A DNA stretch of 64,000 nt, taken from positions 16,078-80,077 of the forward strand of contig NZ_LBJG01000008.1 of assembly GCF_028128765.1 (NCBI RefSeq), read 5' to 3'. Of the stretch, positions 42,889 through 51,448 are shown piece after piece. Source of the stretch: Bradyrhizobium sp. CCBAU 51627 (lineage in GTDB: Bacteria > Pseudomonadota > Alphaproteobacteria > Rhizobiales > Xanthobacteraceae). Position numbers and translations under genes: made by a program. Numbering within the stretch: the first letter of the stretch is position 1; each line of letters begins with the position of its first letter. The notes beneath the pieces were generated by a model. That model saw only the letters and a program-made list of their open reading frames with translations, was not told where the DNA came from and ran no database searches.

Positions 42889-45246
42889 ATGGATTATTTC
42901 AAGCGCTTCAACTTTCTGTTCGCCGCACCTGTGTTCGACGCCGACGACCTCGAGGGCCTCCGCTTCAACCAGATCATCGAGGAGATCCAGCGCTCCGGCT
43001 TCGAGGTGGTGCGGGCCCGCAAGCTGGAGGACGCCGAGATCGCAGTGCAGACCGATGCCGCGATCGGCTGCATGGTGGTGGACTGGGGCAAGAAGGGGCT
43101 CGAGGGCAAGACCTCGGCGCTGATCAATCTGATGCGCCGCCGGGGCCTCGACTTCCCGATCATCCTCTTGATCAGGCGCAAGCGCTTCGAAGACCTGCCG
43201 GTCGAGGTGCTCGACTTCATCGATGGCTATGTCTTCCTGTCCGAGGAGACGCCGACTTTCATCGCCAAGAACCTGATCAGCCGGCTCAAGCAATATGCCG
43301 AAACGCTGAAGACACCGTTCTTCGGCGCGCTGGTCGATTACGCCGAGGAAGGCAACCAGCTCTGGACCTGTCCGGGCCACAATGGCGGTGTGTTCTACAA
43401 CCGCAGCCCGATCGGCCGGGTCTTCGTCGAGCACCTCGGCGAATCCGTGTTCCGCGACGACCTCGACAATTCCGTGCTCGACCTCGGCGACCTCCTCACC
43501 CATGAGGGGCCCGCGCTGAAGGCACAGAAGGAAGCCGCGGCGATCTTCGGCGCGGAGAAGACCTATTTCGTGCTCAACGGCACCTCGACCTCGAACAAGG
43601 TCGCGCTCGGCGCGCTCGTCACTGACGACGACCTCGTGCTGTTCGACCGCAACAATCATAAGGCCGCCCATCACGGTGCGTTGATGATCGGCGGCGGCAT
43701 CCCGGTTTACGTCCCCACCATCCGCAACGCCTGGGGCCTGATCGGCCCGATGCGCTGGGACATGCTCGACGAGAGAAACTTGCGCGAAGCGATCCGCAAT
43801 CACCCGCTGGTGACGGACATGGACGCCTGGCGCAAGGAGCGGCCGTTCCGCGTCGCCGTGGTCGAGCAGTGCACCTATGACGGTACGATCCACAGTGCCG
43901 AGATGATCCTGAAGCGCATCGGCCATCTCTGCGAATACATCCTGTTCGACGAGGCCTGGGCCGGCTTCATGAAGTTCCACCCGCTCTATGCCGGCCGCTT
44001 CGCCATGGGACTCGCCAATCTGCCCCCGGAGGCGCCGGGCATCATCGCGACGCAGTCGACCCACAAGCAGCTCGCGAGCTTCTCGCAGGCCTCGCAGATC
44101 CACATCAGGGACCGCCATATCCGCGGTCAGAAGCGGCGCGTCGAGCATCGCCGCTTCAACGAGAGCTTCATGCAGCACGCCTCGACGTCTCCCTTCTATC
44201 CGCTGTTCGCGTCACTGGACGTCGGCGCGCAGATGATGAAGGGCCGCTCCGGCGAAGTGCTGTGGGACGACACGATCCGCCTCGGCATCGAGCTGCGCAA
44301 GAAGATCCGCGCGATGCGGCGGGAGTTCGAGGAGAAGGAGCAGAATCCGGACCGCCGCTGGTTCTTCGAGCCCTTCGTGCCCGACCGCGTCGCCATCCCC
44401 GACGTCAGCCGCCCCGGCGCCGCGCACAATGTCGCCTGGGAAACGCTGTCGACCGACGAGCTCGCCACCAATCCGTCGCTCTGGCAGCTCGGCCCCGACA
44501 GCAATTGGCACGGCTTCCCCGGCATGGCCGAGGGCTTTGCCATGACCGATCCGAACAAGCTGACGCTGCTGACCCCCGGCTTCGATCGCGCCACCGGCGC
44601 CTATGCCGAGCACGGCATCCCCGCCCCTGTTGTCGCGCAATACTTACGCGAAAACCGTATCGTCCCCGAGAAAAACGACCTCAACTCCCTGCTCTTCCTG
44701 CTCACCCCCGGCGTCGAGGCCAGCAAGGCCGGCACACTGATCTCAGGCCTCGTCGCCTTCAAGAAGCTGCATGACGACAATGCGTTGCTGGCCGACGCCA
44801 TCCCGGAATTCCACCAGCGGCGGCAGTCGCGCTACGCCGGCGTGCGCTTGCGCGACCTCTGCGGCGAGATGCACCGCTTCTTCCGCGCCGCCGATGTCAG
44901 CGCGCTCCAGGCGCGGCAATTCATGCCCGAGCACATGCCCGAGATCGCGATGTCGCCGCGCGATGCCGCGCGCTACCTGTTCAAGAACGACGTCGATTAT
45001 CTGCCGATCGAGGCGATCGCCGGCCGGATCGCCACCACGCCTTTCGTGGTCTATCCGCCAGGGATCGCCACCATCGTGCCCGGCGAGCGGCTGACGGAAC
45101 GGGCCAAGCCCATGATCGATTATCTCAAGATGTTCGAGACCTGTTTCAATACGTTCCCTGGCTTCGACGTCGAAATCCAGGGCGTCTACAAGGAGGTCGA
45201 TGCGCGCGGCCGCATCGGGCTCTATACCTATGTCGTTGCCGAGTAG
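42889..45246 (+). CDS. PLP-dependent Orn/Lys/Arg decarboxylase (large, inducible type)
   Basis: 785 residues. The N-terminal receiver-like wing domain (1-130) is followed by the aspartate-aminotransferase-fold core, with LNGTSTSNKVAL near residue 229, the PLP-ring Asp of ILFDEAWAGF at 354 and the Schiff-base Lys in STHKQLASFS at 393. The C-terminal domain spans about 600-785. The length matches AdiA/CadA-type acid-response enzymes. Which amino acid it decarboxylates cannot be told from motifs. A GNAT acetyltransferase gene follows 6 nt later, and a strong hairpin stands before its ATG. Confidence 0.92.
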   Translation: MDYFKRFNFLFAAPVFDADDLEGLRFNQIIEEIQRSGFEVVRARKLEDAEIAVQTDAAIGCMVVDWGKKGLEGKTSALINLMRRRGLDFPIILLIRRKRFEDLPVEVLDFIDGYVFLSEETPTFIAKNLISRLKQYAETLKTPFFGALVDYAEEGNQLWTCPGHNGGVFYNRSPIGRVFVEHLGESVFRDDLDNSVLDLGDLLTHEGPALKAQKEAAAIFGAEKTYFVLNGTSTSNKVALGALVTDDDLVLFDRNNHKAAHHGALMIGGGIPVYVPTIRNAWGLIGPMRWDMLDERNLREAIRNHPLVTDMDAWRKERPFRVAVVEQCTYDGTIHSAEMILKRIGHLCEYILFDEAWAGFMKFHPLYAGRFAMGLANLPPEAPGIIATQSTHKQLASFSQASQIHIRDRHIRGQKRRVEHRRFNESFMQHASTSPFYPLFASLDVGAQMMKGRSGEVLWDDTIRLGIELRKKIRAMRREFEEKEQNPDRRWFFEPFVPDRVAIPDVSRPGAAHNVAWETLSTDELATNPSLWQLGPDSNWHGFPGMAEGFAMTDPNKLTLLTPGFDRATGAYAEHGIPAPVVAQYLRENRIVPEKNDLNSLLFLLTPGVEASKAGTLISGLVAFKKLHDDNALLADAIPEFHQRRQSRYAGVRLRDLCGEMHRFFRAADVSALQARQFMPEHMPEIAMSPRDAARYLFKNDVDYLPIEAIAGRIATTPFVVYPPGIATIVPGERLTERAKPMIDYLKMFETCFNTFPGFDVEIQGVYKEVDARGRIGLYTYVVAE

Positions 45247-45252
45247 GTGCCG

Positions 45253-45831
45253 ATGAACGAAACAGCAATTGCGCGCACCGATGAAGAGCCGGTGCTGGTC
45301 CGCACCTCACGCGAGAGCGATATCGAGGCCATGCTGGCGATCTACCGTCATCATGTCCGCAACGGCGTCCCCCGCGACGTCGTGGGAACCGGCGCACCCG
45401 ACCCCGACGACTTACGCGACCGCCGCAAGAATTTGAAGCAAACCCGCCTGCCGCATCTGGTCGCGACCTGGCGCGGCGAGGTCGTCGGCTATGCCTATGC
45501 GGTGCTGTTTCGCAAGCGCCCGGCCTATCGCTATACGGCCAAACACTCGATCTACGTCCATCACGAGCACCTCGGCCGCGGCGTCGGGCGGCTGCTGCTC
45601 CAGGAGCTGATCGACGCCTGTGCGGCGGTCGGCTTCCGCCAGATGATCGGCTATATCGATGCCGACAACGCGCCGTCGCTGGCTTTGCACGAGAAGTTTG
45701 GATTTGCGCGCGTCGGCCTGCTCTGCGGCGTCGCCTATCGGCACGGCCGCTGGTCGGATACCGCCATGGTGCAACGTTCGCTCGGCGCCGGCGTCACCGC
45801 GCCGCCGCCTGTCACCGCACCGGGCCGATAA
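45253..45831 (+). CDS. GNAT-family N-acetyltransferase (phosphinothricin acetyltransferase-like)
   Basis: 192 residues from the ATG at 45253; a GTG six nt earlier is possible. GNAT motif A is YVHHEHLGRGVGRLLLQELI near residue 100, with motif B DADNAPSLALHEKFGFARVG after it. The ends are Ala/Pro-rich. It lies 6 nt behind the decarboxylase gene, so it may acetylate the polyamine or amino acid that pathway produces. That is an inference from position; PAT-like enzymes vary in substrate. Confidence 0.85.
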   Translation: MNETAIARTDEEPVLVRTSRESDIEAMLAIYRHHVRNGVPRDVVGTGAPDPDDLRDRRKNLKQTRLPHLVATWRGEVVGYAYAVLFRKRPAYRYTAKHSIYVHHEHLGRGVGRLLLQELIDACAAVGFRQMIGYIDADNAPSLALHEKFGFARVGLLCGVAYRHGRWSDTAMVQRSLGAGVTAPPPVTAPGR

Positions 45832-45834
45832 ATT

Positions 45835-46047
45835 TCACGAAGGAAAGTCAGCCGGTCTGACGTGGATGCGATCGGCATGCAGGGACCAGTGATGCAACGC
45901 CTGATCCTCGCAGAATTTTGCTTTCGCCCGTTCCGTAGCCTCGTCCTCGTCGGCCGCGTCGATCTCAAGCGTGCCCTGGCAGACCTCGCACTGACGGCCG
46001 TACTCGCCAAGCACGTCCTTCATGAACCTGACGACATAAGTTGACAT
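45835..46047 (-). CDS. Small conserved-looking hypothetical protein
   Basis: 70 residues, MSTYVVRFMKDVLGEYGRQC and on. It has a CEVC pair, an acidic-helical middle (EIDAADEDEATERAKAKF) and no membrane segment. The mixed beta-alpha pattern and balanced composition argue for a real gene. It converges on the acetyltransferase gene, with only 3 nt between the two stops. No function recognised. Confidence 0.6.
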   Translation of the reverse strand: MSTYVVRFMKDVLGEYGRQCEVCQGTLEIDAADEDEATERAKAKFCEDQALHHWSLHADRIHVRPADFPS

Positions 46048-46139
46048 GGGACTATCTCCTGCGCCGGCAGTACTCTAGCCCTATTTAGGCTGGATGAGGG
46101 AGGGAGATTTTGACGCGGATCAAGCCCTGCGAGGTTCCC

Positions 46140-46160
46140 GCGGCCCCCTCAGGGGGCCGC
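46140..46160. terminator. GC-rich hairpin after the rod-domain gene
   Basis: GCGGCCCCCT and AGGGGGCCGC are perfect 10-nt arms around one C (effective loop larger). It lies 2 nt beyond the stop of the minus-strand gene at 46163. There is only a CTTTAT on the plus side, so termination strength is uncertain. Confidence 0.5.
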
Positions 46161-46162
46161 CT

Positions 46163-46612
46163 TTATGTGGTTATGTCGAGAAGCGACTTTTCCGTCTCGG
46201 AGTAGGCCTGAATGACCTTCGCATTGGCGATGAAGTTGTACTTTGCGGCCGCCAGCTGAACGAATTGGTCAGCGAGATCGACGTTCGGCGCCGCGACCAG
46301 GCCGTCCCGGTTCGCGAACGGAGCACTTGGGTCGGACTGTGCGGTGTAGCTCGGCGACACTGTCGACACGGTCCCAATCGTACCGCCTGGCGTCGGCCCG
46401 CTCGATTGGTCCACCTGATCGACGCGCAAAGGCACATACGCGGAGGGAAAGGTCGGAGCAATCCTTGAGCTAGCCGCACTAGCCGATGAGCCCGATCCGT
46501 CCGACGCAGGCAGCGGGCCAGTCGTGCTGACATTGGCGATGTTGCTCGCGGCCACGCTCACGCGCAAGGTCGCCGCAGAAAGTCCTGACGTGGCAATCGA
46601 ATATATGCTCAT
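46163..46612 (-). CDS. Orphan flagellar rod-domain protein (FlgC-like)
   Basis: 149 residues from the ATG at 46612 (MSIYSIATSGLSAATLRVSV). The N-terminal flagellar basal-body rod signature (SGLSAATLRVSVAASNIANV) and the C-terminal coiled-coil-forming VDLADQFVQLAAAKYNFIAN, then AKVIQAYSETEKSLLDIT, are typical of FlgB/FlgC/FlgE family ends. The middle is Ser/Pro/Gly-rich. True FlgC genes lie in flagellar operons; no flagellar gene surrounds this one, so it may be a spare rod-like protein of unknown use. Confidence 0.8.
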   Translation of the reverse strand: MSIYSIATSGLSAATLRVSVAASNIANVSTTGPLPASDGSGSSASAASSRIAPTFPSAYVPLRVDQVDQSSGPTPGGTIGTVSTVSPSYTAQSDPSAPFANRDGLVAAPNVDLADQFVQLAAAKYNFIANAKVIQAYSETEKSLLDITT

Positions 46613-46729
46613 GGACGCTCGTCTACAGGACAAGTGATACGCGTCCACTCATGCCATCAATAGACTCCGCCGCTTTCTGTTTTCATCCTCGTAACCAACC
46701 ATCCGAGCGCGATCGGACTTCGCGCTGAC

Positions 46730-47779
46730 CTACCCAGGCACGACGCCAAAGGCCTGCTCGAAGCGCTCGGCATAAGCAGGCCAGACCTCGGGATTGATGA
46801 TACGCGGCGGGCGCTTGCCGTCGAGCGTCTCCAGCACCTGCTCGGCGGCGATCCGGCCCATGTTCTGGCGCGCCTCGATCGTGACGCCGGCGGTGTGTGG
46901 GCTCGCCAGCACATTGTCGAACTGAAGCAATGGATGCTCCGGCGGCGGCGGCTCCTTGGACCAGACGTCGAGGCCCGCACCGGCAATGCGCTTGTCGCGC
47001 AATGCCTGGAGCAGCGCATCCTCGTCGTGGATGAAGCCGCGTGCGGTGGTGATGAAATAGGCGTGCGACTGCATCAGCGCGAACTCGCGTGTGCTGATCA
47101 TGTTGCGGCTGCCCTTGTTGAGCGGGCAGGAAATGGAGACGAAATCGGCCCGGCGCAGCAGCTCGTCGAGCTCGACCTTCTCGCCACCCCGCTCGGCCAT
47201 CACCTCCTTCGAGAGATAGGGGTCGTAAGCCAGCACCTTCATCCCAAGCAGGCCCTTGCACAGCGTAGCTATACGGCGGCCGACATTGCCCAGGCCAATG
47301 ATGCCGACAGTCTTGTGCTCGACCTCGTTGCCGACCAGCTCGTTACGATTGACTTTGGGCTCCCGGCGCAAGCGGCGATCGGACTGGATGATGCGCTTGG
47401 ACAACGTCAGCATCATCGCCAGCGCGTGCTCGGCGACGGAATGGGCATTGCCGCCGGATTGGTTCACGACCAGCACGCCCGCATCGGTGCAGGCTTCGAC
47501 GTCGACAGGGTCGAAGCCCGCGCCGTTGCTGGAAACCAGCAACAGGTTCGGCGTGCGCTTCAGGAAGGTGGCATCGACATGGAAATGCGGCGCCAGCTCG
47601 TCCCGGGCGGCGCCGATCTGGTAGACATGCGCCGCGCTCAGGATGGGGGCGTAGAACGCCTCGGGGCTCTCATTCTCGATGCGGTCGAGCCGGACGTCGG
47701 GCCGCGCCTTCAGGATGTCGATATAAACAGGGTTCGCGAGGTATTTGACGTAGAAGACGCGCTTGCTGTTGACCGACAT
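46730..47779 (-). CDS. D-isomer-specific 2-hydroxyacid dehydrogenase (phosphoglycerate dehydrogenase-like)
   Basis: 349 residues from the ATG at 47779; starts at 47824 or 47884 are possible. NAD motif GLGNVGRRIATLCKGLLGMK is near residue 156, catalytic Arg in TTARGFIHD, Glu in SKEPPPPEH and His in ASPHTAGVT. There is no C-terminal ACT domain, so it is not a regulated SerA. It could reduce or oxidise a 2-oxo/2-hydroxy acid linked to the ComDE-like decarboxylase, which is divergent at 48018. The 238-bp gap between them holds a TTGACA at 47934-47939 but no clear -10. Confidence 0.85.
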   Translation of the reverse strand: MSVNSKRVFYVKYLANPVYIDILKARPDVRLDRIENESPEAFYAPILSAAHVYQIGAARDELAPHFHVDATFLKRTPNLLLVSSNGAGFDPVDVEACTDAGVLVVNQSGGNAHSVAEHALAMMLTLSKRIIQSDRRLRREPKVNRNELVGNEVEHKTVGIIGLGNVGRRIATLCKGLLGMKVLAYDPYLSKEVMAERGGEKVELDELLRRADFVSISCPLNKGSRNMISTREFALMQSHAYFITTARGFIHDEDALLQALRDKRIAGAGLDVWSKEPPPPEHPLLQFDNVLASPHTAGVTIEARQNMGRIAAEQVLETLDGKRPPRIINPEVWPAYAERFEQAFGVVPG

Positions 47780-48017
47780 CTGGACCCTTCCGTCTCTCCC
47801 GGGGACCCACAAGGTCAGCGCCATGTGCGCCCGCCCCTCACGTCCCTCCCGTTTATCGTTATCCCGCTTATGACATGGCGGCACCGGCCACGGCAGCCGA
47901 TCTTGCGCAGATCACGGTACCGGCCCGGACATGTTGACAAACCCGCCCGCTCCGTCAAGTTCGGCAGACCGCCGCGACGGACCAAGAAGAAGCATACGCG
48001 GCTGACGGGAGCAAACG

Positions 48018-48584
48018 ATGGCGGTTTCGGAACAGCAGCCCTCCTCCCAGGCGGGACCGGGGTCCGGCGACAAAAGCTGGCATAGCATCGTCCTGCAGAC
48101 CCTGAAGCGGAACGAGATCAGCCTGATTCCTTACGTGCCCGACCGCGTGCTGACGCCGCTGATCAAGAGCTTGCACGCCGATCCCTTCTTCACGACCTTT
48201 GCCACCGCCCGCGAGGAAGAGGCCGTCGGCATCGTCTCCGGCGCCTGGATGGGCGGGCGTCGCGGCGCGGTGCTGATGCAGACATCCGGCTTTGCTACGC
48301 TAGCCAACACGCTTGCCTCGCTCGCCGTCCCCTACCAGATTCCGCTGATCATGTTCGTCTCCGAGCGCGGCACGCTCGGCGAGTTCAATTACGGCCAGTC
48401 GCTGGTCTGCCGCACCATGCGCCCGGTGCTGGATTCGCTCGCCATCGAGCATCATACCATTACCCGGCTGGACGAGCTCGAATTCATCGTCGATCGCTCA
48501 ATCAAGCAGGCCGTCACCACGCAGGCGCCGGTTGCGCTGATCCTCAACCCGCTGCTCACGGGCGGCAAGGTCTTCGACAAGTGA
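48018..48584 (+). CDS. comD: Sulfopyruvate/phosphonopyruvate decarboxylase-like alpha subunit (TPP N-domain)
   Basis: 188 residues. This is the pyrimidine-binding half of a thiamine diphosphate enzyme: the catalytic-type Glu in TAREEEAVGIVSGAWMGGRR near residue 69 and QTSGFATLANTLASLAVPY near 91. The next gene encodes the matching diphosphate half and overlaps it. Split ComD/ComE enzymes decarboxylate sulfopyruvate to sulfoacetaldehyde in coenzyme M synthesis or sulfolactate breakdown, but relatives act on phosphonopyruvate or other 2-oxo acids. Confidence 0.8.
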   Translation: MAVSEQQPSSQAGPGSGDKSWHSIVLQTLKRNEISLIPYVPDRVLTPLIKSLHADPFFTTFATAREEEAVGIVSGAWMGGRRGAVLMQTSGFATLANTLASLAVPYQIPLIMFVSERGTLGEFNYGQSLVCRTMRPVLDSLAIEHHTITRLDELEFIVDRSIKQAVTTQAPVALILNPLLTGGKVFDK

Positions 48585-49189
48585 GCCCGGCCATGACCAC
48601 GCGCAACACCAAAGTGATGAACCGTTTCGACGCGACCTCGCGCCTGATCGCAAAACTCAAGCACGAGGAAGCTGTGATCGGCGGCATCGGCAACACCAAT
48701 TTCGACCTCTGGGCCGCCGGCCATCGCCCGCAGAATTTCTACATGCTGGGCAGCATGGGCCTTGCCCTCCCGATCGCGCTCGGCGTGGCACTGGCGCAGC
48801 CCGACCGCCGCGTCTTCGCGCTTGAAGGCGACGGCTCGCTGCTGATGCAGCTTGGCGCGCTCTCCACCATCGCGGCGCTGAAGCCGAAGAACCTGATCAT
48901 GATCGTGATGGACAACGGCATCTACCAGATCACCGGCGCGCAGCCGACGCCCGCGGCTGGCGTCGCCGACCTCGTCGCGATCGCCTTGGGTTCGGGACTC
49001 ACCAACAGCGCCTGGGCCGCGGACGAGGAGGATTTCGAACGGCTGGTCGACGAGGCCATGTCAACCGACGAACCCAGCCTGATCGCGTTGCGTATCGACG
49101 ACAAGCCGGGCGTCGGCACCACCCGCCGCGATCCCGTGCAAATCCGCGAGCGCTTCATGCACGGGCTCGGCGTGCGCGAGCCGCTCTGA
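48581..49189 (+). CDS. comE: Sulfopyruvate/phosphonopyruvate decarboxylase-like beta subunit (TPP C-domain)
   Basis: 202 residues, starting at a GTG (48581) that overlaps the comD stop; an ATG at 48593 is an alternative. The TPP/Mg motif runs from GDGSLLMQLGALSTIAALKP near residue 88 to MDNGIYQITG. The upstream MLGSMGLALPIALGVALAQP is usual for ComE and phosphonopyruvate decarboxylases. With ComD it forms one active enzyme. A hairpin follows 22 nt after the stop. Confidence 0.82.
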   Translation: MSPAMTTRNTKVMNRFDATSRLIAKLKHEEAVIGGIGNTNFDLWAAGHRPQNFYMLGSMGLALPIALGVALAQPDRRVFALEGDGSLLMQLGALSTIAALKPKNLIMIVMDNGIYQITGAQPTPAAGVADLVAIALGSGLTNSAWAADEEDFERLVDEAMSTDEPSLIALRIDDKPGVGTTRRDPVQIRERFMHGLGVREPL

Positions 49190-49211
49190 CGTCCGGTCAT
49201 TGACGACAAAA

Positions 49212-49236
49212 CCCCGCGAAGCGTTGCTCCGCGGGG
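49212..49236 (-). terminator. Intrinsic terminator between convergent comE and the DUF1236-like gene
   Basis: Stem CCCCGCG (49212-49218) with CGCGGGG (49230-49236), extended inward by further pairing (AAGC/GCTC region). Read on the minus strand it is followed by TTTTGTCG, so it mainly ends the DUF1236-like transcript; it may also slow comE read-through. Confidence 0.75.
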
Positions 49237-49264
49237 CCTGATATTCCAACCGCTGCTGCGCCGA

Positions 49265-49648
49265 TTAGTCGATGATCTTGATCACCCGGCGCGTGCGCGG
49301 CTCGACGATCACGCGGCGGTCGTTCACGACCGCATAGCGATACTGGGTGTAGTTAGGTACCGGGCGCAGCACCACGGTCGGCGGCAGCGGCTCGCCGACG
49401 ACGATGCGCTCGTGGACCACGACGGAATCGTCGCGCGGAATTCCACCCAGTACAGCATTCGGAATTTCGAGACCGGCGCCGACAGCCGCACCGACCGTAC
49501 CGCCAACCATCGCGCCGATCGGACCGCCGATGTCGCCGCCCGCACGCGCGCCGTTCGCGGCGCCCTCCGCGGTCGTCGACTGGGCAAAGGCTGCGCTCGA
49601 CGCCAGCAGCGATGCGGCAGCCAACGTAATCGCAAGACGGGTTCTCAT
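49265..49648 (-). CDS. DUF1236-like exported protein
   Basis: 127 residues from the ATG at 49648 (MRTRLAITLAAASLLASSAA), a clear signal peptide cut after FAQ. A Gly/Ala-rich stretch follows (GDIGGPIGAMVGGTVGAAVG), resembling glycine-zipper segments. The C-terminal VVNDRRVIVEPRTRRVIKII is the DUF1236 pattern common in Bradyrhizobium envelope proteins. The function is unknown; a periplasmic or outer-membrane location is likely. Confidence 0.8.
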   Translation of the reverse strand: MRTRLAITLAAASLLASSAAFAQSTTAEGAANGARAGGDIGGPIGAMVGGTVGAAVGAGLEIPNAVLGGIPRDDSVVVHERIVVGEPLPPTVVLRPVPNYTQYRYAVVNDRRVIVEPRTRRVIKIID

Positions 49649-49751
49649 GTCCTGATGTCTCCAGTGATTGTTGTGTGCCATCAACCACGGGGCCCGAGCA
49701 TTGTTCCGGTTCCAGCGACAGTCAAACTGGCGACTGTTACCGCGTAACAGT

Positions 49752-50639
49752 TCAGGCTGCAGCAATCTCGTGACCCGCCATCAGCTCCAGAGCCCGCACC
49801 ATCGCCGAATGATCCCAGCCCTTGCCGCCATGCGCGGTGCAGGATGAGAACAATTGCTGCGCGAGCGCCGTGCTCGGCAGCGACAGGCCGAGCGAACGGG
49901 CACCTTCGAGCGCGAGATTGAGATCCTTCTGATGCAGCTCGATGCGGAAGCCGGGCTCGAAATTGCGCTTCACCATGCGCTCGCCATGCACCTCGAGAAT
50001 CCGCGACGAGGCAAAGCCGCCCATCAGCGCCTTGCGCACCAGCGCGGGGTTCGCACCCGCCTTGGACGCGAACAGCAGCGCCTCGCTCACGGCCTCGATC
50101 GTCAGCGCGACGATGATCTGGTTGGCGACCTTCGTGGTCTGGCCGTCGCCATTGGCGCCCACATGCGTGACGTTCTTGCCCATCTTGTCGAAGACCGGCT
50201 TCATGGTGCCGAAGGCTCGCTCGGCACCACCGACCATGATAGTGAGGCTCGCCGCCTTGGCGCCGACCTCGCCGCCCGACACCGGCGCATCGAGATAGTC
50301 CGCGCCCAGCGCCTCGATCTTCTTTGCGAATTCCTTGGTCGCGAGTGGCGAAATCGAGCTCATGTCGACCACGATCTTGCCTTTGGAGATGCCTCGGGCG
50401 ACGCCGTCCTTGCCGAACAGTACGGCTTCGACATGCGGCGTATCCGGCACCATGATGATGACGGCGTCCGCCTCCGCCGCGGTCTCCTTGGCCGATTTGC
50501 AGGCGATGCCGCCAGCCGCAATCAGCTCCGGCGCGACCGGCGCAACGTCATGCAGGAAAACGCGATGGCCTGCGGCCAAGAGATGGCCGGCCATCGGCCG
50601 TCCCATGGTGCCAAGTCCGATGAAGCCGATGTCGATCAT
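49752..50639 (-). CDS. glxR: 2-hydroxy-3-oxopropionate (tartronate semialdehyde) reductase
   Basis: 295 residues, beta-hydroxyacid dehydrogenase family. NAD motif GFIGLGTMGRPMAGHLLAAG is at the start, DAPVSGGEVGAKAASLTIMV near residue 118, and the catalytic Lys in TTKVANQI near residue 171. It reduces tartronate semialdehyde from glyoxylate carboligase to D-glycerate. It is the third gene of gcl-hyi-glxR, 12 nt after hyi. Confidence 0.94.
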   Translation of the reverse strand: MIDIGFIGLGTMGRPMAGHLLAAGHRVFLHDVAPVAPELIAAGGIACKSAKETAAEADAVIIMVPDTPHVEAVLFGKDGVARGISKGKIVVDMSSISPLATKEFAKKIEALGADYLDAPVSGGEVGAKAASLTIMVGGAERAFGTMKPVFDKMGKNVTHVGANGDGQTTKVANQIIVALTIEAVSEALLFASKAGANPALVRKALMGGFASSRILEVHGERMVKRNFEPGFRIELHQKDLNLALEGARSLGLSLPSTALAQQLFSSCTAHGGKGWDHSAMVRALELMAGHEIAAA

Positions 50640-50651
50640 GTCCAGATATCC

Positions 50652-51437
50652 TCAGGTCTCGAAGGTCTGCGCGGCGTGCCAGGACAGGCCTTCCAGCGTC
50701 GTGGTGCGCGGCTTGTACTCGCAGCCGATCCAGCCGCGATAACCGATCGCGTCGAGATGGCGGAACAGGAAGGGATAGTTGATCTCACCCGTACCCGGCT
50801 CATGCCGGCCGGGATTGTCGGCGAGCTGAATGTGGGCGATCTGCGGGAGATATTCCTGCATCGTGCGGGCGAGATCGCCCTCCATGATCTGCATGTGATA
50901 GATGTCGTACTGGACGAACAGATTGTTCGACCGCACCTCGGAGATCAGTTGGATCGCTTGTTCGGTGCCGTTGAGGAAGAAGCCGGGAATATCGAGCGTG
51001 TTGACCGGCTCGACCAGCAGCTTGATGTTCTCGCGCGCCAACGTCGAGGCCGCAAAGCGCAGGTTTCCAACCAGCGTCTCCAGCAGCTCGCGCGGATCGG
51101 CGTCGACAGGCGCAATGCCGACGAGGCAGTTGAGCTGCTCGCAATCGAGCGCCTTGGCATAGTCGATGGCGCGGAACACGCCGTCACGGAATTCGGCGGT
51201 GCGATCGGGCATGATCGCGATCCCGCGCTCGCCGCCGGCCCAATTGCCGGCTGGCAAATTGTGCAGCACTTGGGTAAGTCCGTGGGCCTCGAGTTGTTCG
51301 CGGAGCTGCGCCTTGTCGAAATCGTAGGGGAATAGATATTCGACCCCGGCAAAGCCCGCCGCATTCGCCGCGGCGAAGCGATCGATAAACGGCATCTCGT
51401 TGAAGAGCATGGTGAGGTTGGCGGCAAATTTCGGCAT
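50652..51437 (-). CDS. hyi: Hydroxypyruvate isomerase
   Basis: 261 residues, xylose-isomerase-like TIM barrel. N-terminal MPKFAANLTMLFNEMPFIDR and the metal/acid segments LLVEPVNTLDIPGFFLN and QYDIYHMQIMEGDL, then GEINYPFLFRHLDAIGYRGW, match Hyi/GipA. It interconverts hydroxypyruvate and tartronate semialdehyde. It sits between gcl (11 nt) and glxR, the standard glyoxylate operon order. Confidence 0.94.
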   Translation of the reverse strand: MPKFAANLTMLFNEMPFIDRFAAANAAGFAGVEYLFPYDFDKAQLREQLEAHGLTQVLHNLPAGNWAGGERGIAIMPDRTAEFRDGVFRAIDYAKALDCEQLNCLVGIAPVDADPRELLETLVGNLRFAASTLARENIKLLVEPVNTLDIPGFFLNGTEQAIQLISEVRSNNLFVQYDIYHMQIMEGDLARTMQEYLPQIAHIQLADNPGRHEPGTGEINYPFLFRHLDAIGYRGWIGCEYKPRTTTLEGLSWHAAQTFET

Positions 51438-51448
51438 GATGCGGTCCC

